Under the pieces are notes generated by a model. The model did not search any database. It was given only the letters and a program-made list of their open reading frames with translations, and had not been told where the DNA came from. Made by a program: the position numbers and the translations under genes. Positions 10,251 through 18,214 of a stretch of DNA of 42,122 nucleotides are shown piece by piece. Every line of letters starts with the position of its first letter. Within the stretch, counting starts at the first letter, position 1. This DNA comes from an uncultured Nitratifractor sp. (GTDB taxonomy: Bacteria > Campylobacterota > Campylobacteria > Campylobacterales > Sulfurovaceae). Where the stretch lies: assembly GCA_947311565.1 (NCBI GenBank), contig CAMZLH010000023.1, positions 1-42,122 on the forward strand. Direction: 5' to 3'.

Positions 10251-10702
10251 CTAATCGATTTTGGTGCTATCTATATATAAAACAACTCTAACTTGATTCT
10301 CCTCTTTTAACCTTAACTCATCATATAAGTTTTGTATCTCCATCTTTTTCTCTTTACTTACAGGCTCTCTTATCGATTTATACCCTATTGGCTTACCGTC
10401 TTTCATAACTGTTGATACTTGTGCATAGACCCAATAGTAGCCTCTATCTTTGCGTAAATTTTTTACATACCCCTCCCAAGTTTTTCCACTTTTAATTATT
10501 TGCCACATATCTTCAAAAGCAAATTTTGGCATATCTGGGTGTCTGATAATATTGTGTGGTTTACCAATTAGCTCTTGTGGTTCATATCCAGAGATAAAGT
10601 CTCTTTTACATATGTAATAATACCATTAAAATCGGTTCTAGAGATTATCAACTCATTTTCTGGAACTTCAGTCTCTATAAACATATCAAAAGATGTATCC
10701 AT
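10251..10702 (-). pseudogene. Frameshifted PAS-domain (Aer-like) sensor gene
   Basis: Two frames together give one PAS domain of the aerotaxis type. The first starts at ATG 10702 with AAAGGG upstream and reads MDTSFDMF, then ISRTDFNGIITYV, before running into a stop. The second frame supplies ISGYEPQELIGK, HNIIRHPDMP, AFEDMWQIIKSGKTW and YYWVYAQVS, and ends at 10251. The break is near 10600-10625, inside the helix that should follow ITYV, where a few bases appear to be lost. Aer-like proteins in this phylum are often just a PAS domain of about 150 residues, so only one event separates this from a complete gene. It lies antiparallel between aguA and aguB. A sequencing error is possible. Confidence 0.75.
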
Positions 10703-10769
10703 AAATTAACCCTTTTTTGTTACAATTATAACAAAATTAAAAGAATAAAAGTTTGATTTAGGACAATAT

Positions 10770-11636
10770 ATGAAAATAGCACTAATACAACAAAGTTACA
10801 AAGGCACAAAAGAGGCTATGGTGGCTGATAGTGTAGCAAAAATTAAAGAGGCAGCCAAAGCTGGATCTAAGCTTATAGTCCTTCAAGAGCTACATCAAAG
10901 CGAATACTTTTGCCAAAGCGAAGATACAAAGTTTTTTGACTATGCAAAGAGTTTCAATAAAGATGTTGAGTTCTGGGCAGCACTTAGCAAAGAGTTAGAT
11001 ATTGTTTTAGTCACCTCTCTTTTTGAGTATAGAGCTGCTGGACTCTACCACAATACTGCTGTAGTATTTGACTCTGGCAAAGTTGCAGGAAAATATCGAA
11101 AAATGCATATTCCAGATGACCCTGGATTTTACGAAAAGTTCTACTTTACCCCTGGCGATCTTGGCTTTAAGCCAATAGATACAAGCGTTGGGCGACTTGG
11201 AGTATTAATTTGCTGGGATCAATGGTTTCCAGAGGCTGCTAGAGTTATGGCTCTAAAGGGTGCAGAAGTTTTAATTTACCCAACAGCAATTGGCTGGTTT
11301 GACCAAGATAGCAAAGAGGAGAAACAAAGACAACTAGATGCATGGATAACAATCCAGCGCTCTCACGCAATTGCGAATGGTGTTCCTCTAATTAGTTGCA
11401 ACAGATGTGGTTTTGAAAGCGATAACAGTGGTGTAATAGATGGCATCAGATTTTGGGGTAATAGCTTTGTAGTTGGAGCTCAAGGAGAGTTTTTAGCAAA
11501 AGCAGGCGAAGACGAAGAGATAATTACACTAGAGTTAGATCTAAACAGAACAAAAGAGGTAAGAGATATCTGGCCATTTTTTAGAGATAGAAGAGTAGAG
11601 TACTATAAAGATTTAGAGCATATCTATTGTGATTAA
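10770..11636 (+). CDS. aguB: N-carbamoylputrescine amidase
   Basis: A 288-residue nitrilase-superfamily enzyme. It cleaves N-carbamoylputrescine to putrescine, carbon dioxide and ammonia, completing the route begun by AguA. The Glu-Lys-Cys triad is visible: E40 in LQELHQSEYF, K111 in RKMHIPDDPGF, and C148 in ICWDQWFPEAAR. The LQELHQSEYFCQ and DPGFYEKFYFTPGD stretches are typical of the AguB subfamily, and length matches. A MutT-like or regulatory extension is absent. It is separated from aguA by the broken PAS gene on the opposite strand, so it probably has its own promoter. Assignment is confident because both the family motifs and the neighbouring aguA agree. Confidence 0.93.
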   Translation: MKIALIQQSYKGTKEAMVADSVAKIKEAAKAGSKLIVLQELHQSEYFCQSEDTKFFDYAKSFNKDVEFWAALSKELDIVLVTSLFEYRAAGLYHNTAVVFDSGKVAGKYRKMHIPDDPGFYEKFYFTPGDLGFKPIDTSVGRLGVLICWDQWFPEAARVMALKGAEVLIYPTAIGWFDQDSKEEKQRQLDAWITIQRSHAIANGVPLISCNRCGFESDNSGVIDGIRFWGNSFVVGAQGEFLAKAGEDEEIITLELDLNRTKEVRDIWPFFRDRRVEYYKDLEHIYCD

Positions 11637-11718
11637 AAAAAGTATCATTAAATTAAAACTTATCTACATCTTAATATAAGTTGTGTAAAATCTTACTTAA
11701 ATAATATAAAGGGAACGT

Positions 11719-12225
11719 ATGAGTTTAGATATATCAAAAGTAATCAAAGGTGAAAGTGTTAAGTTTAAAAATCCACCAAAGGCATTCTTAGAAGCAGTTG
11801 GTGGTGTAGATGGTATGCAAGAGCTTATGTATAGATTTTACGATAAAATATATGAGAGTGAAATATCTCACTTTTTTCCACAAGATGAAGATGAGTTCGA
11901 AAAGATAAAGATTCGAAATAGCAAGTTCTTTATCCAAATTTGTGGAGGACCAAAGATTTATGAAGATGACAAAGAGGGTCAAGATATGGATGAGTATATG
12001 GTGAGACTACATGACGATTTCTCAATAAATGAAAAAGCTCGTATAGAGTGGCTAGGAACAATGAGAGAGGCTATTGAAGAGCATAAAATAGAAGACAAAG
12101 AGGCAGTAGAAGCCTTTTGGGACTATCTAGATAGCTTCTCTAAATTAACTGTAAATACATTTAATGACGGCAGTACCTACTACGCATCTCTACTAGATAA
12201 AAGTGACAGTAGATTAGGTAATTAA
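11719..12225 (+). CDS. Truncated-hemoglobin-like globin
   Basis: A 168-residue protein with a 2-on-2 globin core of about 120 residues and short extensions at both ends. The start of the core (AVGGVDGMQELMYRFYDKIY) is typical of truncated hemoglobins, with Tyr41 or Tyr45 as the probable distal B10 residue. MVRLHDDFSI carries H98, the likely proximal heme ligand. A Trp/Leu pair follows (EWLGTM), as in groups II and III. Such globins bind oxygen or nitric oxide in the cytoplasm and are often linked to microaerobic or nitrosative stress protection. Group membership (II versus III) is not settled by eye. AAAGGGAACGT precedes the ATG. The gene ends before a strong hairpin. Confidence 0.8.
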   Translation: MSLDISKVIKGESVKFKNPPKAFLEAVGGVDGMQELMYRFYDKIYESEISHFFPQDEDEFEKIKIRNSKFFIQICGGPKIYEDDKEGQDMDEYMVRLHDDFSINEKARIEWLGTMREAIEEHKIEDKEAVEAFWDYLDSFSKLTVNTFNDGSTYYASLLDKSDSRLGN

Positions 12226-12233
12226 ACTAAATA

Positions 12234-12278
12234 TATAGTACACTCTGTATAATAATATATACTCTACAGTGTACTATA
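12234..12278. terminator. Bidirectional hairpin terminator between convergent genes
   Basis: An 11-base perfect inverted repeat (TATAGTACACT at 12234-12244, AGTGTACTATA at 12268-12278) encloses a smaller GTATA/TATAC stem at 12247-12251 and 12258-12262. It sits just after the globin stop and before the 3' end of the minus-strand sulfatase-fold gene, so it can serve both. No long T tract follows. Confidence 0.6.
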
Positions 12279-12303
12279 ACAATATCTTAACTAAAAAAGT
12301 AAA

Positions 12304-14046
12304 TCAAAATCTATCTATTTTTTGTAAATACAATATATAATACATTAACTTTTTAAGAGATTTATACTCTTCTGTAATATTTTTATCAGATATATATTTA
12401 CTCTTACTATTAATATAGTGGCTACCATTTTTCATATAAAAATTAAAATCTGGATATGCTGATATACCAAAACTACTATTATTATCTTTATTATCAAATA
12501 TAGAGTTACCAATAAAAGAGTTCTTCTCTCTACTATTTAACCCAACTAAAGCTGCAAGTGTAGGAGCTAAATCTACTGATGATGAATTTACATATAAATA
12601 ACTAGGTTGTTTATGCATTGGATCATAAATAATTAACGATAATTTATCATATACACTTGGAATATATCTATCACTTGATATATTTTTATAATCTACATTT
12701 GGGTATAGTGCATGATCGCCTGTTAAGACAACTATGGTATTTTCAGCAAACTTAGAGTTTTTAAAATAACTCCAAAATTTACCAAATGCATTATCAAAGT
12801 TATATAACATATTTAATGTATTAGATTTTCCATCTTTATATTTTAAACCATCTATACTATTTGGTTCAAAACCTACATGAGTCTCTATTGTTGATAGACC
12901 CAGTAAAAAAGGCTTTTTACTATCTTTAATACTCTCTAAATAGTTAACTAAAGCTCTCATCATCTGATGGTCGCTTAAACCAGTCTCACCAAATACAAGC
13001 TCCTCTTCTTTTGGTAAGAATTTTTTTACCAAATCTTTCCATAAAAATATATCTCTATACCCATATAGAGCTAAGTTTCTACCTATATGAGAGTATATAT
13101 TTCTACTATGCGATAGATATATTGTCTTATAACCATTTTTAGCAAAATATTTAGGATAACAGTTTAAATCTAATAGTTTTAAAGGATTAATATCTCTATT
13201 AAAATCATCATAAGTAAGAGTTGGATAGAGCGAACAGTGTTGACCATATAAACCAGGTGCTGTTGGTGTAGCATGATTGTAGTAACCTTTAACAACCATA
13301 GAGTAGTTAGCAAAATCTTCTATATTTTTAGTAACATCTCTCATAGATTTATTATATGGTGATAATAATCTTGCTGATAGACTCTCTATATATAAAACTA
13401 TTATATTAGGCTTTTTAATAGAGATATTAATACTTTTTAAACTTTTTTTATATATGTAATCTTTCTCAAATGGTTTCAACTTTTTATCATCTAAATCTAT
13501 ATTAAACTTTTTAGCTATACTTTTATCATATACATTAATCTCTTTTACTGAAACTCTATTTAAATTATAATACAACTTAGAAGTATTGTAAAAATTAGAT
13601 GCTGGCATAAATGTAGTAGGCTTATCTAACGAGTGTTTATATGACAATAGCTCTTTATACAAGAATAAAATAACTAAAATAAATATTATATTTTCAGATA
13701 GTTGTACACTCTTAAGATAGGTTGATACTCTCACAATAAACGAAAAAAGAAGAGTAAAAATAAAAAGATTAATTATCATTGTGCTATTTATAAGTAAGAA
13801 CATTTGATTAGCATTTGCAAATGATGCAACATTTAATACTTCACCTGTAATATTTACACTTAATAGCTGTAGTACAAAAATAATATAATATAAAAAGATT
13901 AAAAAAAGAGATATATAATATGTAATATTTTTAACCCTAATAAATAGTAGTATAGAGATTAAGATAAATAGAATTAATATCTCTTGTATCAATCCTACAG
14001 AGCTAACTTTAAATTTAATTATACTATCTAAGTAGATATAGTCCAT
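12304..14046 (-). CDS. LTA-synthase-family membrane sulfatase-fold enzyme
   Basis: A 580-residue protein with about five N-terminal membrane helices (roughly residues 15-145), a linker, and a periplasmic alkaline-phosphatase/sulfatase-fold domain from about 205. The metal and active-site elements seen are IIVLYIESLSARLLSP, ATPTAPGLYGQHCS (with the presumed Thr nucleophile) and VVLTGDHALYP (metal-binding Asp-His). Relatives include LtaS, OpgB and EptA-like transferases, which move phosphoglycerol or phosphoethanolamine onto glycans or lipids. In this Gram-negative context a glycan or lipid-A decorating enzyme is more likely than true LTA synthesis; the donor cannot be read from sequence. It is the last gene of the four-gene minus-strand envelope operon, 39 bases after the DUF4038 gene. 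Confidence 0.82.
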   Translation of the reverse strand: MDYIYLDSIIKFKVSSVGLIQEILILFILISILLFIRVKNITYYISLFLIFLYYIIFVLQLLSVNITGEVLNVASFANANQMFLLINSTMIINLFIFTLLFSFIVRVSTYLKSVQLSENIIFILVILFLYKELLSYKHSLDKPTTFMPASNFYNTSKLYYNLNRVSVKEINVYDKSIAKKFNIDLDDKKLKPFEKDYIYKKSLKSINISIKKPNIIVLYIESLSARLLSPYNKSMRDVTKNIEDFANYSMVVKGYYNHATPTAPGLYGQHCSLYPTLTYDDFNRDINPLKLLDLNCYPKYFAKNGYKTIYLSHSRNIYSHIGRNLALYGYRDIFLWKDLVKKFLPKEEELVFGETGLSDHQMMRALVNYLESIKDSKKPFLLGLSTIETHVGFEPNSIDGLKYKDGKSNTLNMLYNFDNAFGKFWSYFKNSKFAENTIVVLTGDHALYPNVDYKNISSDRYIPSVYDKLSLIIYDPMHKQPSYLYVNSSSVDLAPTLAALVGLNSREKNSFIGNSIFDNKDNNSSFGISAYPDFNFYMKNGSHYINSKSKYISDKNITEEYKSLKKLMYYILYLQKIDRF

Positions 14047-14085
14047 AAATAGATAGACTAACTATAAACGGTATAAAAAACTTTA

Positions 14086-15750
14086 TCATTTTAAAACCCT
14101 AATAACTTTTTTTATAATATTACCTAAAAAGTTGTTATACTCCTCTTTTAGACTAGGTATATCTACTCTACTCTTATCTTTTAATATAATAACTAATACC
14201 CACTCATCAAGAGAAGGTATCTCGGGTAACATTAAACTACCACTATAATCAGTTATTAAGTCATCTAAAACTACCTCTGCATCAAAAGAGGGATTCCAAA
14301 AATATAGACTATATACAGCGTTAGGCTCAAGATTTTCAATCTTATATTTAATATTGTGCCATATTGGAAGTTGCTCATATATATATATCAACCTTAAAGA
14401 GTTTTCAATGCCAGCCATAACTAGGTTATATTTTGGCTTTGGTTCAGGAGATATATCTATAGATTTTGGCTCAAATTGCCACCACTTAAATCTACTTAAA
14501 AACTCTTTTCCTCTCGCTATATCATTAGCACCCTTTAAATTTATAGCACAACTGTATGGAGTATCACCCCAAGATGTACCACTAGGTGATCTACCAAATG
14601 GCATAGAAACTCTATTTACTTGCCAAATACCATTTGCACCATATCCAAACCCTTTTGAACCTTCAAGAACAGAGACCCAAAAAGAGACTCTTTGCATACA
14701 ATCACCATTACCCCTTAAGATCCCTTCATAGTTAATCTCATCCATAATAGTTGGTATCTTTAATTTTTTTGACTCCTCAATTAAGCTAATAGCCTTATTT
14801 ACACTATCAAAACTATTATGACTAGATTGAAGCAAATTTATATCTAATAAAGAGCTATCTATCTCTTTAAATGAAGCTTCTATTGGATGTGTTGTTATTA
14901 GTTTACCAAATGGCTCTATATCTCTAATATATTTAGTTAACTCATTAAAACCATCTTTTAGATTTTTCTTCTCTTTTAATCTTGAATCACTTATATAATA
15001 TGGCATTGTTGTCTCTCCTGCCACACACCAAACCACATCTAATGAACCCCATCTAGCAATTAAGTATCTCCAAAACTTTTTCATTTTATCTAAACCAATT
15101 CTATTTAAATAGTAACCCCATGAGCCAACAATCATAACTGTAAATCCACTATCTACTAAATATCTAATCTTAGCCTCTGCTTCGTGAAAATAGTCAATAT
15201 TTATAGAACTATATTTATCTTTAAACGGAAATCCTGCACTATTTTTACCTCTAACATCAAAACTATCCATATCAGGCATTAATCCAGCAACTAACTGTAT
15301 TACATTAAAGCCTTGTTTAGCTCTAAAATCTGCTAATTTTTTAAACTCTTCAAAATCTAACCTATCACTTAATGCCATCCACCAAGTATCACTTAACCAA
15401 AAAAAAGCCCCACCCTCTTTAGTAGATAAATACTCTTTATTGGCACTTAATGTTAAACTTTTAGACTCTTTTAAAATAGATGTTTCAACTATAACTTCGC
15501 GCTTTTGTTCATTTAAAGAGTCTCTTGCATTGCTACACTTTACAAGTATATTATAAGTACCTAAATCATTTACTATAAACCTAACTACCCATCTATTTTT
15601 CCCAGTATAGAATGCTGGTATTACCACTTCCTCTTTATAAGAAGAGTTTAAATAGGCATCTACCTCTATTTCACAAAAAGTATTTTTATACTCAATATTA
15701 GAGTAAAACTCAAGCTCTACAAGAGAGTGTTGTTCTACTCTTATGCCCAT
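14086..15750 (-). CDS. DUF5060/DUF4038-type glycoside-hydrolase-like protein
   Basis: A 554-residue protein. Residues 1 to about 95 form a beta-rich domain resembling DUF5060. A TIM-barrel-like DUF4038 domain follows, recognised by GGAFFWLSDTWWMAL, FADFR-type helix FKKLADFRAKQGFNVIQ and VMIVGSWGYYLNRIG. This family includes apiosidase-like (GH140-related) enzymes. Two acidic candidates for catalysis lie in WCVAGETTMP and TIMDEINYEG. No signal peptide is visible, so it may act in the cytoplasm, which is unusual for a glycan hydrolase. A C-terminal beta region ends in a basic tail. Its start overlaps the end of the GT2 gene by ten bases, so the two are tightly coupled, suggesting work on the same surface glycan. 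Confidence 0.75.
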   Translation of the reverse strand: MGIRVEQHSLVELEFYSNIEYKNTFCEIEVDAYLNSSYKEEVVIPAFYTGKNRWVVRFIVNDLGTYNILVKCSNARDSLNEQKREVIVETSILKESKSLTLSANKEYLSTKEGGAFFWLSDTWWMALSDRLDFEEFKKLADFRAKQGFNVIQLVAGLMPDMDSFDVRGKNSAGFPFKDKYSSINIDYFHEAEAKIRYLVDSGFTVMIVGSWGYYLNRIGLDKMKKFWRYLIARWGSLDVVWCVAGETTMPYYISDSRLKEKKNLKDGFNELTKYIRDIEPFGKLITTHPIEASFKEIDSSLLDINLLQSSHNSFDSVNKAISLIEESKKLKIPTIMDEINYEGILRGNGDCMQRVSFWVSVLEGSKGFGYGANGIWQVNRVSMPFGRSPSGTSWGDTPYSCAINLKGANDIARGKEFLSRFKWWQFEPKSIDISPEPKPKYNLVMAGIENSLRLIYIYEQLPIWHNIKYKIENLEPNAVYSLYFWNPSFDAEVVLDDLITDYSGSLMLPEIPSLDEWVLVIILKDKSRVDIPSLKEEYNNFLGNIIKKVIRVLK

Positions 15751-16664
15751 CTATCCCACCAAGATTTATGCATACTTAGACTCTTAGCAATGTTTTTAGG
15801 GAATTTTTTATAGTTTTTACCAAGTTTGTATCCTACAATTTTTGCAATATTTCTAATCAAAAACTCTGGAATTTTTAAAATATCTCCCTCTTTTAAAATA
15901 CTCTTAAACTCTGATTTAACATACCTTAACCCCTCACCCTCTGCTTTACCAAACTTCTCAATTAGCCAAGCCTCATTGCTATGAAAAACTCCAGTATCAA
16001 AATAGCGCATAAACTCCTCTTTCACACTATAATTATGTGAATGATAAACCATAGCATCACTACAATAAGCAACCTTTTTACCATTAATAAGTAGTCTTGC
16101 AACTAAGTGCATATCTTCACCAAAAATAGTACCCTCTTTAAAACTACCAACATCTAAAATTGCATCTTTTCTATATGCTGCAAAGCTATCAGATAAAAAA
16201 GCTGTCTTTAATCCATACTTTTTAGAATCCTTAAAAGACCGTATATAAGACTTTTGAGGGTAGTTATACTCTCTTAAGTGCTTTGCAAAAAGTGTAGCAT
16301 TACCATTTGCCAACTGTCTACCATATGAAGCAACTACATCTTTATCTTTCAATGGCTCTATTAAATTTTTAACTGCATTAATATTAAAAGGAAGAGCATC
16401 CTGAGTTAAAAAGACCAATATATCACCTCTAGCCTCTTTTGCTGCCTTTGCTCTTGTACCTCCATGATCAAACTCACTTTGTGGAATAATTATAACCTTA
16501 GATGCAAACTCATTAGCAATATCTAAAGTACCATCTCTAGAGCTAGAGTCAATAACTATTATTTCAAAATCTACTGTCTGTTCTATTAAACTATTTAAAA
16601 GTTTTGGAAGATAATATATAGCATTATATGTGGGTATAATTACAGAAATGCTTAAAGTGTTCAT
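15741..16664 (-). CDS. Family 2 glycosyltransferase, rhamnosyltransferase-like
   Basis: A 307-residue GT-A enzyme. The opening SVIIPTYNAIYYLPKLLNSL and EIIVIDSSSRDGT bind the nucleotide sugar. SEFDHGGTRAKAAKEA and ILVFLTQDALP are typical of the rhamnosyltransferase-like subgroup, with TQDA in the place of the DXD motif. FGEDMHLVARLL near residue 200 is the acceptor-side acidic motif. It is a soluble cytoplasmic transferase probably acting on a lipid-linked glycan. It follows the lipoprotein gene by 39 bases and overlaps the DUF4038 gene. The transferred sugar is not known; rhamnose is only a family-level guess. Confidence 0.85.
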   Translation of the reverse strand: MNTLSISVIIPTYNAIYYLPKLLNSLIEQTVDFEIIVIDSSSRDGTLDIANEFASKVIIIPQSEFDHGGTRAKAAKEARGDILVFLTQDALPFNINAVKNLIEPLKDKDVVASYGRQLANGNATLFAKHLREYNYPQKSYIRSFKDSKKYGLKTAFLSDSFAAYRKDAILDVGSFKEGTIFGEDMHLVARLLINGKKVAYCSDAMVYHSHNYSVKEEFMRYFDTGVFHSNEAWLIEKFGKAEGEGLRYVKSEFKSILKEGDILKIPEFLIRNIAKIVGYKLGKNYKKFPKNIAKSLSMHKSWWDRWA

Positions 16665-16703
16665 AATATTCTCCTACATTTAGTAGAAGTATACCATAAG
16701 TGC

Positions 16704-17852
16704 CTATAGAGGTAATTTAGAGCTATAGACTTCAAATCCCTTAAATGAACCAGAGAGTATCGCTTTACCACCCTCCTCCTCTAACTCATACTGAATCATT
16801 ACACTTAACAACTCCCACTCCTCTGGATTTAAGCCATAATCTTCTCCAGCTACATCCTCTTGTGGATTATATTTTAACTCATGCAATACAGCCATCATAT
16901 TATCATATGTAATATTTACCCTAAAGAAGTCATCCCAACTATTAACTAACTCTCTTTTAAAATCACTACTCAATACTCTTGTAACTCTTGTAGATTTAGG
17001 AGACATTGTAGACCAAAAAGAGTTTACATCTACTGTAGTTGATACATGAACTATTTTAGTTGTAGTATCATACTTTAAATCACTCTGCTCCTTCATCCAA
17101 CCCTCTCCTGCAGAGTAAGCACCTATAACATAATTAATATATTTACCATTATTTACATTTCTTAAAAATAATCCAAAGTTTATACCACCACCTATATTTC
17201 CAACACTCTTTATATATTTTGGTTTTGTAAAATTAGCTTGGAGTAGTAAATTTCTACTATCTTTGCCACTCCATGGCTTTACAGCATCTAAGTCTGATAA
17301 TCTATATATAAATGTACTATGTGGACCACCATAATCTAATATCTGCTCAGGTGCATCATTTAAATTAACTGTTGTTCCAGCAGCTATTTCACCACCTACA
17401 CATTTAACAGCACTCACAGAAGCGTTACTATTATATTTAGAAGCATCAGTCCCAATTAAAAGTTGGCTATGATTAAAACTCATGCCAGTCATTTCAGCAA
17501 AATTAATGCTACTACTCTTATACAACTCTATAGGATTAACATATCTAATATCCCAATGAGGTTTTAGTCTCTTACCACTCCAAGGTTCAGATATTAAGTT
17601 TTTAGTATCTTCATATATATTTTTATGTGCATCCTCCATTGTCTCGTAATATAAAAAACTAGCTTCATTATATCTGCATTCTGAAGTAATAATCACTCTC
17701 TTATGGCTCTCGTTCTTATCAAATACTATATAATCTATTAAATTAGATTTTCTATCAGATTTAGAGTCAAACTCAAACATATTATCAAAAAAATCACATC
17801 CACTAAAGACTATTAAAGATAATATAGGTATTATACATCTTATTTTACTCAT
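16704..17852 (-). CDS. Unrecognised lipoprotein leading the envelope operon
   Basis: A 382-residue protein of unknown family. I start it at ATG 17852, where AAAGGA lies upstream and the product begins with a textbook lipoprotein signal, MSKIRCIIPILSLIVFSGC. A nine-codon longer frame starting inside a palindromic repeat at 17879 lacks a site and would spoil the signal. The mature part is soluble and rich in aromatic and acidic residues. It includes two near-copies of a short PWSGK motif (SEPWSGKRLKPHW and KPWSGKDSRN) and a Gly-rich GNIGGGINFGLFLR segment. The end is acidic. No catalytic pattern is recognised. As first gene before the glycosyltransferase, it may be a surface protein modified or exported with the glycan. 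Confidence 0.7.
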   Translation of the reverse strand: MSKIRCIIPILSLIVFSGCDFFDNMFEFDSKSDRKSNLIDYIVFDKNESHKRVIITSECRYNEASFLYYETMEDAHKNIYEDTKNLISEPWSGKRLKPHWDIRYVNPIELYKSSSINFAEMTGMSFNHSQLLIGTDASKYNSNASVSAVKCVGGEIAAGTTVNLNDAPEQILDYGGPHSTFIYRLSDLDAVKPWSGKDSRNLLLQANFTKPKYIKSVGNIGGGINFGLFLRNVNNGKYINYVIGAYSAGEGWMKEQSDLKYDTTTKIVHVSTTVDVNSFWSTMSPKSTRVTRVLSSDFKRELVNSWDDFFRVNITYDNMMAVLHELKYNPQEDVAGEDYGLNPEEWELLSVMIQYELEEEGGKAILSGSFKGFEVYSSKLPL

Positions 17853-17875
17853 TTCTTTTTTCCTTTTAAAACATT

Positions 17876-17955
17876 CCATTAAATGGATATATTGTTAGAA
17901 TTATAATATTTTAAATATTAATAAAAGTTTAAATAGTACCATTAAATGGATATAT
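17876..17955. promoter_or_regulatory. Paired palindromic operator candidate upstream of the envelope operon
   Basis: The 17-mer CCATTAAATGGATATAT occurs exactly twice, starting at 17876 and 17939, 63 bases apart, about six helical turns. Each copy contains the perfect odd-length palindrome CCATTAAATGG. The first copy begins 24 bases before the chosen start of the lipoprotein gene. The arrangement suggests binding of a dimeric regulator on one face of the DNA. The regulator is unknown. Confidence 0.5.
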
Positions 17956-18169
17956 ATGTATTTAAAATGTCTTTTTACCATTTTATAAACTATTGTAATT
18001 GTAAAGAAAATGTTAATTAGATAGATATAATATGTCATTTTGAAATTTTTATATTATATTGAGTGATAGATCCAAATAAAGGTTATTACTGCACTAACTC
18101 AATAGACTCAATCAGCTAGCATAAGCTAAGTATAAAAGATATTTAATAAATGATGATATATAAAGTAAT

Positions 18170-18200
18170 TTAGCTAAAGCTCAAATCGAACTTTAGCTAA
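18170..18200 (-). terminator. Hairpin after feoB
   Basis: A perfect ten-base stem (TTAGCTAAAG at 18170-18179 and CTTTAGCTAA at 18191-18200) with an 11-base loop lies 15 bases beyond the feoB stop. The T tract on the minus strand is weak, so it may act as an mRNA-stabilising end as much as a terminator. Confidence 0.55.
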
Positions 18201-18214
18201 TAGATATAGATTTT

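Larger units (their letters stand above)
17853..18214. other. Intergenic region of 362 bases with operator-like repeats and a hairpin
   Basis: This very AT-rich stretch separates the envelope operon from the feoB end. It holds two copies of a 17-base repeat (17876-17892 and 17939-17955) near the operon start, and a hairpin at 18170-18200 behind feoB. No open frame with a ribosome-binding site, and no RNA gene, is visible in the remainder. Confidence 0.6.

Noticed and set aside
14354-14731. Plus-strand open frame of 125 codons
   Set aside because: It is antisense to the DUF4038 gene, whose frame has recognisable domains, and has no protein signature.
17853-17879. ATG at 17879 as start of the lipoprotein gene
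   Set aside because: It lies in the palindromic repeat, lacks a ribosome-binding site and would put nine charged residues before the signal peptide.
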